In this document: positions 1-11,815 of the stretch, one piece after another | How the letters are laid out: each line of letters starts with the position of its first letter | Numbering within the stretch: position 1 is the first letter of the stretch | NCBI GenBank assembly: GCA_027382625.1 | Contig: JAJKFJ010022336.1 | Location: 62,001-126,000, forward strand | Source of the DNA: Tetmemena sp. SeJ-2015 | Lineage: Eukaryota; Ciliophora; Spirotrichea; Sporadotrichida; Oxytrichidae | Reading direction: 5' to 3' | Length of the DNA: 64,000 bases | Program-made: the position numbers and the translations under genes | The notes under the pieces: model-generated | The model's input: only the letters and a program-made list of their open reading frames with translations | The model's database searches: none | Told to the model about the DNA's origin: nothing

Positions 1-1349
1 TTGATGGTTTGTATGTAGCACACTGAGCTGAATGATGAAAAAGTATTAATGGATGCCAGTGGTTTCCATATTGAATACACTAAATGGCTGCATGTAGGTG
101 CAGGTGCTTTCCACAATTATAGATTCAGTTTATCGGCTACTGAACTGAGTGAAGTCTGGATAGGGTTTCGCCTTGTAAAAATTTTCCACTTCTCCTGCAT
201 CTTCTAAATATATATTAATATCTTAAGAGTTTTATCGATTTTAGTGGTGCAGAAAATAAAACTATATGTAAAATATTGATCTAAAATTTCATAGTTGTGC
301 AAATTAATTATTTGTGAGCATCATGGCAAAACGCATCAGAGGCTAATTTAACTCAACAATAAGAAAGTGATATTAATTTATGATGGTGATCAGCAAGGAA
401 AGATAGAATATTTTTAGCAACGAGATGAACGAATGATCTATCTGGTCCACCTGTTGAGATTAAGGTCCCTGCTCCGAACTGATACGTAAACTAAATTAGA
501 AACCTAATACTAAATGAAAAATTAAAATATGGTTTATCATAGGCATCTAATAGGATTGAGTGCTTGAAGTTCTGAGTATAAATAATTTAAAAAAATATGT
601 ATGCATGAAGAGGATGAATTTGATGCCAATTATCTGAAATATGAACTGCTGATAGAGATAGAAGGAAGTTGGTGAGTGCATCAAGAGGTTGAGCTCGTAG
701 TTCTGAAACTTAGTGGTGATCAACTTGAAGTTTTTAAATTTATCATACTGCAAGCCATTGTCGAATACCTTCAAAAATAATAATGAGATTACCATAATTT
801 ACCTCATCTATATTTTCTATGTTTGCATGTTCCTAGAGGCATTTATGGAAACATTCCCATTAAAATGCAATTCTTTCTTACCGTTGAAAGTACTAGTGAG
901 TCTTTCTGTCTTTGAAGCTTTTACAATAACCAGGTTAGCGTTTACTTGGGTCTGTAGTTTTTTAGTTTGTCAGTTCAACAATTTTGTACCAGTGGAATCT
1001 AATGGCTTTGAAGGTTAGGAAAGACCTTTTAAAGTAGTCAAACTTCAATTTTTCTAAATGCTTATAATTAAGTAGAGATACCAGGATTCGCCCTCCTCTT
1101 TAACATTATCAGGGTACTCCGAGTGAAGGAATTTTCAAAATTTAATAAGTAAATGAGATTGGTGAATTCGTAGGTGAAGTAAGTCTTCCAAATATAGTCT
1201 GAATTCTATATGAAAACAAGGCATATTTCTCGACAAATGAGGGGGACTCCATTCATGAAATCATCTACGTCCAGAAATGTTAAAATAGTTGTTAGAGTAT
1301 TTTTGTCTAGGCTCCCAAATTTACTACCTTCTTTTTATTCGCTTATCAT
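1..1349 (-). CDS. FBXO3-like F-box/SMI1/ApaG protein, copy 1, cut by the left edge
   Basis: Read on the minus strand with TAA/TAG as Gln from ATG 1349. An F-box follows the start (NTLTTILTFLDVDDF), then the family motif YIWKTYFTYEF, a FQWECFHK motif near 860, an SMI1/KNR4-like segment near 440-490 (LISTGGPDRSFVHLVAKN) and the start of an ApaG domain near 60-130 (YMQPFSVFNM, then YFFIIQLSVL), where the window ends. F-box, SMI1-like and ApaG in this order is the architecture of FBXO3, a substrate receptor of SCF ubiquitin ligases; that role is inferred. A frame slip near 1120-1150 and AT-rich gaps between the conserved blocks suggest IESs, introns or decay. Copies 2 and 3 follow in tandem on the same strand. 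Confidence 0.6.
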
Positions 1350-1374
1350 ATTCACAAATGCAAAAATAATCAGC

Positions 1375-1978
1375 TATACTAGAGAATTTAATAGATAACT
1401 TTTTAAAATACATGCTCATTCTTGCTCAAATCTAAGGAAAGAAGAGATATATTCATATATAATTCGTTAATAATTTAAACAATGGTGTCGTCCTCGACCA
1501 TTCCTTCCCCATCTTCAAAAAAAAACGCAAAAATTTAAGATTAGCACGGGAGATCGACCCAGCCGGTTTGGCCACGGTGACTCCAGCCTACGCAGCGGCA
1601 CTCAGCCGTCCCCCACCACCAACCTCCAGGTCGTCGGCGACTCGGCTCTCTCACTGACCTTGGGTGAGGTCTCTCGGACTTGCCGAGGTGAGAGCTAAAG
1701 ATGGCCGAGGCCTGAGCGCAGCCCCTCGCACGACCTGGAGGTTGGTGGTGGGGGCGTGAGTCCGCTGCGTAGCTGTCACCGTGGCCAAACCGGCTGGGTC
1801 GATCTCCCGTGCTAATCTTAAATTTTTGCGTTTTTTTTGAAGATGGGGAAGGAATGTCGAGGACGACCCATTGTTTAAATTATTAACGAATTATATATGA
1901 ATATATCTCTTCTTTCCTTAGATTTGAGCAAGAATGAGCATGTATTTTAAAAAGTTATCTATTAAATTCTCTAGTATA
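1375..1978. repeat. Long inverted repeat with GC-rich centre
   Basis: The left arm (1375-1634) is repeated as its reverse complement at 1730-1978, leaving a loop of about 95 bp. Over about 250 bp the arms differ only by a few one- to three-base insertions or deletions, for example 9 A against 8 A. The inner 100 bp of each arm and the loop are far richer in G+C than the surroundings. The left arm ends 26 bp upstream of the start codon of FBXO3-like copy 1. I see no ORF or transposase in it. It may be a foldback element, or an inverted chimera from DNA amplification or library preparation. Confidence 0.85.
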
Positions 1979-2424
1979 ATAAATTATTAAGATGCTAATT
2001 TATTTAACAATAGAGTTCATATTGTTTATATAAGATGTTAAAACTCTACTTTATATTGTTTTAGTAAGGGATCAATCAGCTTTTCTATTAGATTATTAAA
2101 ATCTTTATTTAGTTTGATACTCTTAGATAGGAAGAGTAAAAAAAGTCAATTGATTGAACACTTAAAATTTACATTTACAAAGCTCTTTAAGTTACAAGAA
2201 GTGTTTATATTGGAATTAGTTAAAACTTATTTGGATGATTTTGCTTGTGAGAGGTAGTCAGTTTTGCCACATTGGCTATGCTTCTTGTTGATTATTCTCT
2301 TGCTAATTATTCTCTTGATCATTAATCTGTTAATTATTCTGCTGATTTTGTTGGTTAAGCTGATTTTAGCGGTTTTTGAACAGTACGTTATCAATTAACT
2401 TCCATTTCGATTCCATGCACAGAA
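1979..2424. other. AT-rich spacer, no gene seen
   Basis: AT-rich sequence between the inverted repeat and the 3' end of FBXO3-like copy 2. I see no reading frame that resembles a protein, and no repeat. Confidence 0.5.
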
Positions 2425-4760
2425 TCATTGGCCTAGTTCTTATAGAAAAGCTACTATCTTTTAAACATATTCAGACACAATACGAAAATGAATAAGTGTA
2501 TCCTTATTAGGGCCCTCAAGAAATACAAAATCGGCTTAGGCTACGTATTTAGTTCCCATTTAGTGGCAAAGAATTAATTCCTGCTAGATGTAAATTTGAA
2601 CGATCAAGTTTAATAAAGCGAAATGGTTATAATTATTTACATCTGCCAGTTCTCGTCAATGACTGGTGCATCTGCGATTATCTATTCACTTGGGCATATT
2701 CTTGGAAGCATTTGCCCTTCTTCTTGAACGAACAATTAACTCATTATTAAAATAGTAGTAATATTGTTGAAGCAATTAGAAATTCTAGAAATCATTAAAC
2801 ACCAAAGATCTTACAATCAACTAGCACTTATTCAAAAAGATGATTTATAGCGCAAATAAGATAATTAAAGATGTCTGGAATTGCATAGATCCTAATCTCT
2901 GCAATAAAATACAATTAGGGGACTCCAAATGCTTAAACATCATATAGACTCTCTTAGAAAGAAAAATGAGAAGTCATTTCGAAAGCAACACCGTTTACTA
3001 TTTCACAAGTACCTCTGTGCTGCTCTGGGTCCATTACTGTATTTTTGAAACCTTCTATTCTTCCATTCAATTATTTTCGATATTTTACCATTTAGATTTA
3101 GAGATATTTGGATAATTTACTGTAAAATAATAGGCACTAAAGTTAGTAAATAAGTCATTAATTTATAAAGTGGATAAAATTACCTTGACTAATCAGCAAT
3201 TACAGACAAGCAATGATCATGAATTAATAAGCAAGCGAGATTTTAGGGTATCTTTTGACTTTTCTCATATTTTTGCAAATATAAGACGTTTAAAATGGCT
3301 TAAACCTAATGCCTATTTCTGGCTTCATGTTTTAAAATATAATCCTATCTCCATAATTGCTATTACTTTTGAGAGGAGAAAGATTTTTCCTTTTAGGACT
3401 TCAAGGTGAAGGCCTTACAATTATTGACATATTCTGACAGATAATTATACTTTATTGAATATAATTACTAAGCCCGTGATTTAATTTATGCTCTAAAGGG
3501 TTCCTTAATTCTTAATGATAATAGATTTTGAATAAATGAGATTGCCCGTGAAAAACATGTTGTACTTTAGACCGAGGTATACATAGTTCAGAAGAGAAAA
3601 TATTTCTGATTAAAAAAATAATTTATTTGTCTTTTTAAATAAAATTTATCTGAATCTTAGTAGAGGACTTTGCTTCTATCTCTGGAACCCCAGCCTATTA
3701 CAGCTCCTATTCCCATTCCAAATGAGTTATCATAATCTACTAAGATCACACTCTTCTAGTTAAATAAAAAATAAAATTAGCTCTCGGTGTGAAAGATTGG
3801 GCATACGTCAAAGTCGAATGCTTAAATAAATGATTATTAAATTGTCATAGCTTCCTTAATTTGTTTGCGAGCGATATAGATGAAAAGAGGACTCAAAAGT
3901 ACAAAGTTTGTTTCTTAATCTCTAAATCTAGCAATAAAAATATATCAATTCTTTTCTGAAATTATATAGATTTATCAAAAGTTTTCTTTTTTACCTTTAT
4001 CATATCATATTTCGCCTCATAAATAATTTTAAACCTAACATAATAATTAAGCATTTAAATTAAATTTATGATGTTAATTATCTAGCCCACACTAATCTAA
4101 AGTTTTTGAGTACTTCATATTGGTTATGACTATTTTAATAGAATTCCTCCTCTGTAGTTATGAGTGCCTCATCCTTGTAATTTTTATAGAGGCACTCAAA
4201 TTGAAAGGTAAGCATGTGTGACAACTCAATTTTGATTCTTCTATTTTTAAGCAAGGATGTTAAACTCTTTGAGAAGTTTGTGGAGTCTTCTGTCGAAATA
4301 GCTTTGTACATAGCCGGGTTGTTTGAATCTGCGATCTAACGATTGCTCGTTGCTCATCTCCACAATCCCTTTCCAGACCTTTCTGAACTGCTAGTACATT
4401 TATCTATCATTCTTATAATGAGATTGAGTTTAATTTAGAAAGATCGCTTGAAGTAGGACTTCCAAGTTTCTGCTTCTTGTCTCTAATGGTCGGGATAGCT
4501 TTCACGAACGAATTCACTGTGGTAAAATACCTTCCAAATACTTTCCTCGTTCTCTAAGAATCTCTGATTGTAATACTTGTTAATCCGTGGAATTCCATTA
4601 ATTTATCAATCATATAATCAATACTATTTATTACTAAGTTTATTCAATTAGTGTATATGAAGATATTATAATAAATTAATGACCTCATTGAAGTCTAGGA
4701 AGAGATGGATATACCAGAATAAACTTTGTTCTTTTTCTGGGGTCAGCAGTTTAGCAATTT
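2425..4760 (-). CDS. FBXO3-like F-box/SMI1/ApaG protein, copy 2, interrupted
   Basis: The blocks run in family order on the minus strand: F-box remnant near 4690-4770 (WYIHLFLDFNEV), the ESIWKVFYHSEF motif and a WKSYFKRS motif near 4440-4560, FQFECLYKNYKDE near 4170-4210, an SMI1-like block near 3680-3730 (GMGIGAVIGWGSRDRS), a linker near 2950-3020 (CEIVNGVAFEMTS), then ApaG pieces YFIAEIRIYA near 2840 and FVFLEGPNKDTLIHF near 2500. A TGA at 2425-2427 could end it. The blocks lie in different frames and are separated by AT-rich stretches with in-frame TGA. The copy is therefore either heavily interrupted by IESs and introns or a decaying pseudogene. It is the most divergent of the three copies. 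Confidence 0.5.
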
Positions 4761-4816
4761 AAAAGAATACATTAAATAATAATTAAAATTTAAAAAAATA
4801 ATAAATTTAAAACCCA

Positions 4817-4818
<2 letters not shown>

Positions 4819-4904
<86 letters not shown>
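4819..4904. repeat. C32 followed by A54 homopolymer run
   Basis: Thirty-two C (4819-4850) are followed directly by fifty-four A (4851-4904), preceded by a short AAACCCAAACC. It lies between FBXO3-like copies 2 and 3. Hypotrich telomeres are C4A4 repeats, so a mis-called telomere-like tract is conceivable, but no regular C4A4 period is left to show it. A sequencing or assembly artefact is the simplest reading. Confidence 0.9.
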
Positions 4905-4910
<6 letters not shown>

Positions 4911-5399
4911 TAATTAATTGATTTATCTATGATTAAATTATAATTCTTTTTCTTATTAAATGTCTCGAGCTTATATTTACTGATTCACAAACAAACTAAT
5001 ATAATAAGCCCACCCCAATAATTAAAAATAGTTCACTCTATAAGCACTTAAATAGATAGAGAAAATCTTTTCTTAATGAGCTGATTAAAATTTGTAACTT
5101 CCTTCACTTAATTAAAATTGTTCAGCGAAGTCTTTGATAATTATCCTATTATTCGCTCAGCATGAAAGGGCACGGATATAAAAGCTTTAAAGCTGCAAAG
5201 CTAATTTATCTAGTGTCTATTTTATCTTTTAAAACTACTTTTCTTTGCTATATAGCTAAGAAATTCAACTTAGCAATAAATTCAAATCAAAATAAATGAT
5301 TTCTCAAAGCTAAGACACTTAACTTTAGAAAAAAAAGCTTTTTATAAGAATTAGATAGCGAATGATTGACTGGTACAAGATTACCTAATCATTAAGAAG

Positions 5400-7605
5400 C
5401 AGGATTATGTCTTCACACTTTATAATAATAAAGTGAATTAAATAAATTAAACTTGATGCATCCAAGGCTCAAATATTCCATTAGGAGTTAGGCAAGTGCC
5501 CTCATCTATATTAAGTTCGAATGGCGCCACTTCTACTTAAAATGTTTCTCCTCTTTTGGGGCCTTCTAAATATATGAAGGTAAAGCTGCCTCGCATAACA
5601 GCACCCAAACTATCTTAAAAATATACAAAGAAAGATAATTTTTATCTTGCTGAGTTGCACTCTGATAAATAAATAGATAAGAAAACAATTCTCCTTCCTG
5701 GCTAATATTGCTCTTAAAATAAAGAATTTCTATTTTTTTAAATTTTATCAATCATTTTTTATATGATTAATGATTGGGTAAAGACCTATCACACCATCTC
5801 CTTCAACAATTCTAGGCTTTAAAAATATAATTCATTTTCTGAATAAAATTTCTTAAAGTTGGCTTTGCTGAATTGTGCTCGTCTATTTCCCATCGGCGTC
5901 TCTATAAATATTTTAGAAAAGAAGATTTTAGGTATATTAGTTAATTGAAAGAGTGAATATTATTTTTTAGAGATGTTTTATAACATTAACTTCTATCTTA
6001 CCTGGAGTTGACATTTTTCTAATTTAGTCACATTATTAGGGTCTGCATAAATTCTTATTTGGTAGGCGAAGAAGTACTATCTTTCAAAAATTAAATTTGA
6101 AATTTGTGTTATTATCTCCTCTGATAACTTATATTTTAAATTATAATTTATGCCCTAAAATGGATTTCCTGTACCAAGGAGGAAATTAAAGATTAAAAAT
6201 ACCATCCTAAATCAATACTTTTGGCCATGGAAAATTTATCTCCAATATCGATTTTCTTTATTTTGGCCAAATGCAGCACAAAAGAAATACTGTAAAGAAT
6301 GAAATTTTTATTTTAATTAAGTTATATTAATTCTATTCTGATAGTATTCTATGTCAAAGATGCTAAAGTGTTATACGTATTTGGCTGAAGCCTCAACTAC
6401 GATTCCATTTGTCTTTGCAATACTTGCGCACTTTATACCAGGCTTCCCATTTATAAATGGCTCCACTCTCCCATTAAAACTAAAACACAAATATATAAGT
6501 AGTCATTACCGCAGAAGAAATAGTCTGAGGCTAATTTGTTATAGTAATCTTCCAGGAAGGAAACCAAGTCTTTTGCTATTACCTACGCCATTGAACGGTC
6601 GGGCCCTCCCCATGAAACCAAGCACCCCATTCCATTCTGTGTCAATTAAAAAATAATCTTTAAAAAAGAGTCACTCCTGAGAAATCTAAGATGACAGAGT
6701 GCTAACAAAAAGTAAAATCTCTAAATAATTTTCATTTTGCTTGTAGTTCTTAGTGTGCATTTTAAATCAGTCTTAAGACAATTTATATGCAAGAATGGAA
6801 TGACTTTAAGTCCAGTGTACTGATGAATCAAATTCTAGAGCGTGTAAAAAGAGAAAGGAGAAAGAACTAGCAGTCGAAGCTTATGCTCATAGAACTCTGC
6901 AGTGTTTAGCTTGAAATTTTTGAGGTTCTTATAGAAATTTCCTCCAATATAAATTTGATCAGGGTTCTCTATCTAAGAAATTAATTATAAAATATGGCTC
7001 ATAGATCTATCTTAGAGGGGTCTTCCAAGTTTTTATGGAAGCACTCCCATTAGAAAAGATAAAGGTCTTGGTTTCTCAGAATAGGGTGGAGCTCCCTATT
7101 TCTAAAGTCCTTAAGATAGCCTATCTATTTTTTCTTAGCGAGTTTGGTTTTCTCATTTGTCATGTCTACAATTCTGAAAAGATAAAATAATGAAATCTAT
7201 TCCTCTCCAGAGTTTTCTAAATCTCTGGTACATCGAAAATTATTAGATATTTCCTTTATTTTATAATGAGCGTTTGAAGAAGTCGAACCAAGATTCCTGG
7301 TCTTGCTTTTTGTGGTCTGGATACTCCACTCGCATGAATTCCCGAGTAAAATAGATTTTCCAAATGTAGTCATTGCCTTATCTGAACATCTTTAGAAGTC
7401 AATAAAAATTAGGAATAAAATATATAGTAGTGAACATGGAGCTAAAGTTTTTATCCACTCTGTGCAGGCCTGAGAGGAAGTCATTGAAGTCAAGGTAGGA
7501 GAGCAACACTGTCATTAAGTTGGGATTGAAAGTAGAGCTAAATGTTGGTTTTTGTTCACTTTAAATAAATTGACCAAAATCCAGAGAAGAAGGACCATCT
7601 CCATA
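5400..7605 (-). CDS. FBXO3-like F-box/SMI1/ApaG protein, copy 3
   Basis: The best preserved of the three paralogues. On the minus strand the conserved blocks are: F-box near 7410-7520 (NLMTVLLSYLDFNDFLSG), YIWKIYFTREF plus a WFDFFKRS motif near 7260-7370, FQWECFHKNLED near 7020-7060, an SMI1/KNR4-like domain near 6540-6640 (MGCLVSWGGPDRSMAQVIAK), then an ApaG domain: YFFAYQIRIYADP near 6050-6080, RRRWEIDEHN near 5880-5900, VEGDGVIGLYP near 5790-5810 and LEGPKRGETFQVEVAPFEL near 5520-5570. F-box plus ApaG defines FBXO3, the substrate-recognition part of an SCF E3 ligase. The exact start is unclear, since an acceptor-like TAG precedes the first readable codons at about 7603. The stop is also unresolved. 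Several gaps between blocks contain TGA and must be IESs or introns. Confidence 0.7.
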
Positions 7606-7871
7606 CTATAAATAAATATACTTTATAAAAATAGAAACCAATTTTTTTAACTGAGATTGATTTGTAATTTAATTCATGCTTTCCATCTCGATTAGAACTT
7701 TTATTGCAATCAAGTAATAAAATTTGCTAATATTAATAATATTTATAAATTCTCTTCTATTCTTTGGAGCTTGCAAAATCATGAGCTTAAAGATTGAATT
7801 CTAATCTCTAAGAACTCTTGACATAAAATTTTGACTTATTTTCTCAAAATAAATAAGCGAAGAATATTTCA

Positions 7872-9268
7872 TCACTGAGAAAGTATACGAGACGATCTTT
7901 CTATTTCTTCTCTGTCTTCAATTGCCATTCTCTCACTTATTTTCCTTTTCTTCAGTTGGACATCTAAATCTCCTTCATCTTCGCTCTGAACTCATAAATT
8001 GCATTAAAATATAATTAAAATATTTTATCAAATGTTTCCTATAAAATGGTGCTTAAAATTTATTTACAGAACTTATTCCAAATTGTCTGGCTCCTCGATA
8101 TTGCCAAAATACTCACAGCTTTGAATGAAAATGAAAGTATTCTTATTTAAAATATCATCATCATCTTCATCCTCATTTATGTCAAGCAAGGAAGTTTCAC
8201 TGAGACTGTCGTCATCGCAGTTCTTACTCTAATAAAACGACTTGTTAACTTTGTCTCTAATCTTACTTTTATATTTTAGCCCTTTTCCTCCTCAATTTAT
8301 GGAGCAGTTTCCCTGCTTGGAGGCTGTTGATTAGGGTTACCGTATAACTTATAGACATCTTGGATTTTAGTGTTAGACTTGATGGCCTACTCACTCCCAT
8401 ACACTTTGGTGTGATCTCTCACCCTTTTATAATATAAGCATTATTGTAGGCTGACTCGTCAGAATTTAACAGCTTCGCAGCTTCTCCATTCAAGGGGTCT
8501 TTGGGGTTGGGATACTACAGCAGCTGAGGCAAAAATACCTCAAAGATGTTCACCAAGTCAAACATAGGCGACCAAGTTTGGTTTATCACATCAAGGCATA
8601 CACTTCCTGACCTAAAGAATATTTTAAAGCAAAATGCAACTAATTAATTTGAATAGGAAAGAGCAAGTGTAAAAATCGGAGTCAGAGGACAGAGATAAAT
8701 ATATTGATTATGTATAAATAAGGATGATGAAATTAGAAAATATATAATTACTGTTCGTCTATGTTAGGGTGGAAAATCCTGTTCATAAAGCCGATCGAGG
8801 GAGATTTGTAGGGGTACTGATCTGGGAGAGTCACTCGCACATACCAATTGCCCTAAATCAGCAGATCGCTTAACACTCTAAGAAGTTATTCAACGAGCAA
8901 AATATATTCAGTCACTCTCAACTTACACCCTCATAAACTACTATTACTATTCTATTCATTTGGGAATGTAAATATTTCAGTTTAAATAGAATCAGAAGGG
9001 CCTGCTAGTCTCACAATGAATTCATTGTTCTTGGTGTTTTCGTTGCAACAAATCACCTCATAGTCGCTCATAAGTAACTTCATCACATCCTTTTCCTTTC
9101 GTTTATTCAGCTGCACTTAATTAATCTCAAATACAAAAACTAAGAAGAATTGAAAGCTTCATAATTTGAAATTATGTATGAAACTTATGAGATAGCACCG
9201 ATTCCAGTAGTGGTAGAAGTCTGTTGTCTAGTGGAGCTCTGGTTCTAATTTCCTGTTGTAGAAGCCAT
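7872..9268 (-). CDS. UBE2H: UBE2H-like ubiquitin-conjugating enzyme (E2)
   Basis: From ATG 9268 the protein opens with a Ser/Thr/Gln-rich leader, then the UBC fold: [20 protein letters not shown], the FHPNIDE motif (HPN), catalytic Cys in [13 protein letters not shown], and [20 protein letters not shown]. These match UBE2H/Ubc8, which charges with ubiquitin at the Cys and classically ubiquitinates histones or works with the GID/CTLH ligase. The acidic tail (near 8120-8210) also fits UBE2H; a KKRK stretch lies near the end. GT-AG introns lie at 7991-8067, 8229-8266, 8612-8751 and 8853-8936, with one more near 9105-9200 ending in TGCAG; each joins in frame. A frame slip after AYNNA (near 8420) and a short unexplained insert upstream of the YEGG motif (near 8950-8990) remain. 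TGA stop at 7872-7874. Confidence 0.85.
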
Positions 9269-9527
9269 GGTTTGAGATTGGATTGGTCTCTAAATTCAAA
9301 TTTAATTTATTTTATAGATTATTGTGCTTACTCTTTAATAGCTTGAAATTAGGCTTTGGAATACGGTCCTTTAATTCTATTAATTTGTCTGAGATCTGTC
9401 TTCAGAGAAACTGCTTTATAATTAATTTGCTCTGTTTTGACTAATCGTGTTCTAATTTAGATTTGAAGTACTGGTGTTTATTTGCTCAGATAACTCAGAC
9501 TGAGAGTAATGTAACGTATATTTTATA

Positions 9528-9998
9528 TCAGTAATTTAAATGAGAATTAAGTTGGATGGAGATAAGATTATTCTCAGCAGAGAGAAGACTCGCTTGATAT
9601 TAATTTTCAGCAATTTCTTGCACCTCTTGCGATGCATCTGCTCTCTCTGTAATGAAAGTTCTTGAATTATCTCGTCTTGTTATTGTGAGAGTGCTTGCTG
9701 ATTGAAAGCTTCTAAAGGAATTAATTAATTTAAGAAATAGAATTGGACTATGCTTGAGGGTTTTGGGATTGGCCAAAATTGTTTTATTGCTAATTTGAGA
9801 GGTCTCCACTTAATTTCTATTGGTCTAAGAGTTACGAGTGCTGGGATTCTCAAATATTAAAATACAGAGATAGTTTGACTATTGAACTAAAGAGTCAAAT
9901 AGCTAGTTGCGATGTCCTCCTTATAAATGGATGAGATCGCTTTCAGAGGAATCACTAGCATCCCACGCTTCACTTGGATCATAAATTTCTTCCTGCAT
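9528..9998 (-). CDS. Small protein of unknown function (156 aa)
   Basis: One uninterrupted reading frame from ATG 9998 to TGA 9528-9530 when TAA/TAG are Gln. The N-terminus is acidic (EEIYDPSEAWDASDSSESD), the middle is basic and Ser/Thr-rich, and the last third is Gln/Glu-rich. No domain recognised, no signal peptide or membrane segment. It lies 260 bp upstream of the UBE2H-like gene on the same strand and about 200 bp from the divergent gene starting at 10205. The long open frame and the protein-like start make it probably real. Confidence 0.5.
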
Positions 9999-10204
9999 CT
10001 AAATTTTAAATCAGCTGCTGCATACTCATAAAATCGTAGTTATATAGGATATCACCTCACTTAAGTATTAGTTTTGTATTAAATTTTTAAACTTGCCAAA
10101 ACATGAGAAATGGAGAAGAGAGAAGAGAGAGTGGATAAATATATTACAGAGATATTAAATTACTGTTAGTAAATTGATCAAGATTAATATAGCAAAGCAT
10201 TAAA

Positions 10205-11204
10205 ATGGATGCAAGGTAAGTGAATCCCTACACCAATATTTATCATTATCAGTGAAAAGGTTAAATTCCTTTTTAGCTATTACTTCTCTGATATCCAAAA
10301 CAGGAAATTAACAATTAATATCATGAATACTATTAGAATGATTTGGCTAACCTATTTTGTGTAGAAAGAACTATGATTCAAGTGATGAGGAAGAGGGAAA
10401 TATGATGATGCTTAAGAACTACTACTCTCACTAAGCAGCCTAGCGCAGAATCCAAAGAGAGCAACTAGACTCTAAAATAGGAGGACTTATTCGACAGGTG
10501 GATCATTCATCTTAGAAACTGCTAAAGAGTTACCGCCCATAAAGTGCTCTCGAAGATAAGCTCCTCAAGCCCCTCAGATAGGATATGTCTCAAGTTCTCT
10601 AGAAAGTTACTTTATACTCAGTTCTAACATTGATTTAATGAAAGGAGTGCTGAATGTGGAATAAGCTGATAGCAACTAGAACATAGTCAAAGCAAAGTCA
10701 GAGTTTGAGTAGAAAGTTTTAGACATTCAAAGTCAAATTTGATTCAAATATGTATTTGTATTGATTTAAGGCAATAGAAAGAGTTAGCAGAAAAATAAGC
10801 TGCCAAAGGGACAGTAGGATAAAGATAAACATAAGCCAGATGCACCGTAAATGAAAGAAACAGGCAAATTCTAGCTCAGAAGAAGAACGAAAAAATGAAG
10901 AGATGCAATTCATTTATAGATGGACTTCACAACAATCAAGCTTACTTCAAGTATTTTTATAGTCATCTCTTCTTTAATGGGATATTGAGAATTAAATGAA
11001 AGAATCAGATAATACGAAGAACTGTTTGATGACCCTTCAAGGATGCCTTAATATGACGACAAAGCAAAAGTGTGGAGTCTCAGTAGTAAATTTAATCTCG
11101 AAGAAAATGAATAGGCTAGGACTTTGAAGATGATGAAGCATTTGTCATGCAACATCCTTTTCTTAAATGAGTTTCTTTATTTTTTGATAAATTAAAGTTA
11201 ATGA
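10205..11204 (+). CDS. Unknown protein, several exons or MDSs
   Basis: ATG GAT GCA AG is followed by a clear GTAAGT donor at 10216; the intron ends at GTAG 10364 and joins in frame to KNYDSSDEEEGNMMML. The next stretch encodes a basic, Gln-rich helix (QRRIQREQLDSKIGG). Further coding pieces lie in other frames: one reads LNVEQADSNQNIVKAKSEFE near 10650, another YEELFDDPSRMPQYDDKAK near 11015-11070. TGA codons between them mean IESs or base errors. A 6-bp direct repeat AGTTCT near 10590 and 10620 could be a pointer, but it does not fix the frame. No family recognised; SNARE-like or coiled-coil character is only an impression. Confidence 0.45.
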
Positions 11205-11516
11205 GTTTTGTAAATATAATATAATTATAAGTTTATATAAAGCTATTGGGGCGCTATTGAATCTTCTAAATCTTTTGTATGTAAGCTTAAATCTTTTATT
11301 AGAGGTAAAAAATACTGTCTTTTAATGATATATTTTTGCAAAAGATAAAAAGCATCTCACTAATTTACCTAATAGAATCTAACATATAATAAAATATATT
11401 TTAAAATCAAATAAATGTCTTTTGTAAAATAAATTATTCTACTCAATGGCTGGAACCTTTTTACTATTGATTTAATTTTTATTAAGATACATCTAAGTCC
11501 TTAAATTTTGATTAAA
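11205..11516. other. AT-rich spacer or 3' tail
   Basis: AT-rich. The minus-strand frame of the neighbouring membrane protein stays open through it, because TAA and TAG are not stops, but the encoded sequence no longer looks protein-like. The first unit of the direct duplication begins inside it at 11354. Confidence 0.4.
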
Positions 11517-11815
11517 TTATTAAGACTTAGAATATAAAAAGTAGTTTGTGATTAACATCGACCCTAAGAAAAACATAAACGAAACCATGGCTAGCATTAA
11601 TGGTAGCTCTGGCAAATATCTACACCACTTTACAGGTGGCATATTCTTAATGAGGAGAGAGGTATAATCAAGACTTTTTCTCTTAGAAATGAGTCGTTCA
11701 AATTCTTCAACAGTTATCAATTCAATCACTAAAGCACCATTAACAGTTCCAATCACTTTAAAGGGGCTTAATTTATCTTTTGTAGTATGAATTATGAATG
11801 CTCCTACTCAAGTTA
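11354..11815. repeat. Direct duplication, unit 1
   Basis: 462 bp repeated at 12119-12600 in the same orientation. Unit 1 keeps the minus-strand frame of the membrane protein open. Both units end at the shared CTACTCAAGTTA; the flanking sequences then diverge. Confidence 0.85.

Noticed and set aside
1..230. A plus-strand frame of about 65 codons at the left edge
   Set aside because: The minus strand of the same DNA matches the ApaG part of copies 2 and 3, so the plus frame is a shadow.
713..1018. A 101-codon plus-strand frame
   Set aside because: It is the complement of the minus-strand FBXO3-like copy 1, which carries the conserved FQWECFHK block there.
1540..1830. A tRNA or other pol III gene in the GC-rich core of the inverted repeat
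   Set aside because: A box-B-like GGGTCGATCTCC is present, but no cloverleaf or acceptor stem can be folded around it.
6351..6656. A 101-codon plus-strand frame
   Set aside because: It is a shadow of the SMI1-like and linker part of FBXO3-like copy 3 on the minus strand.
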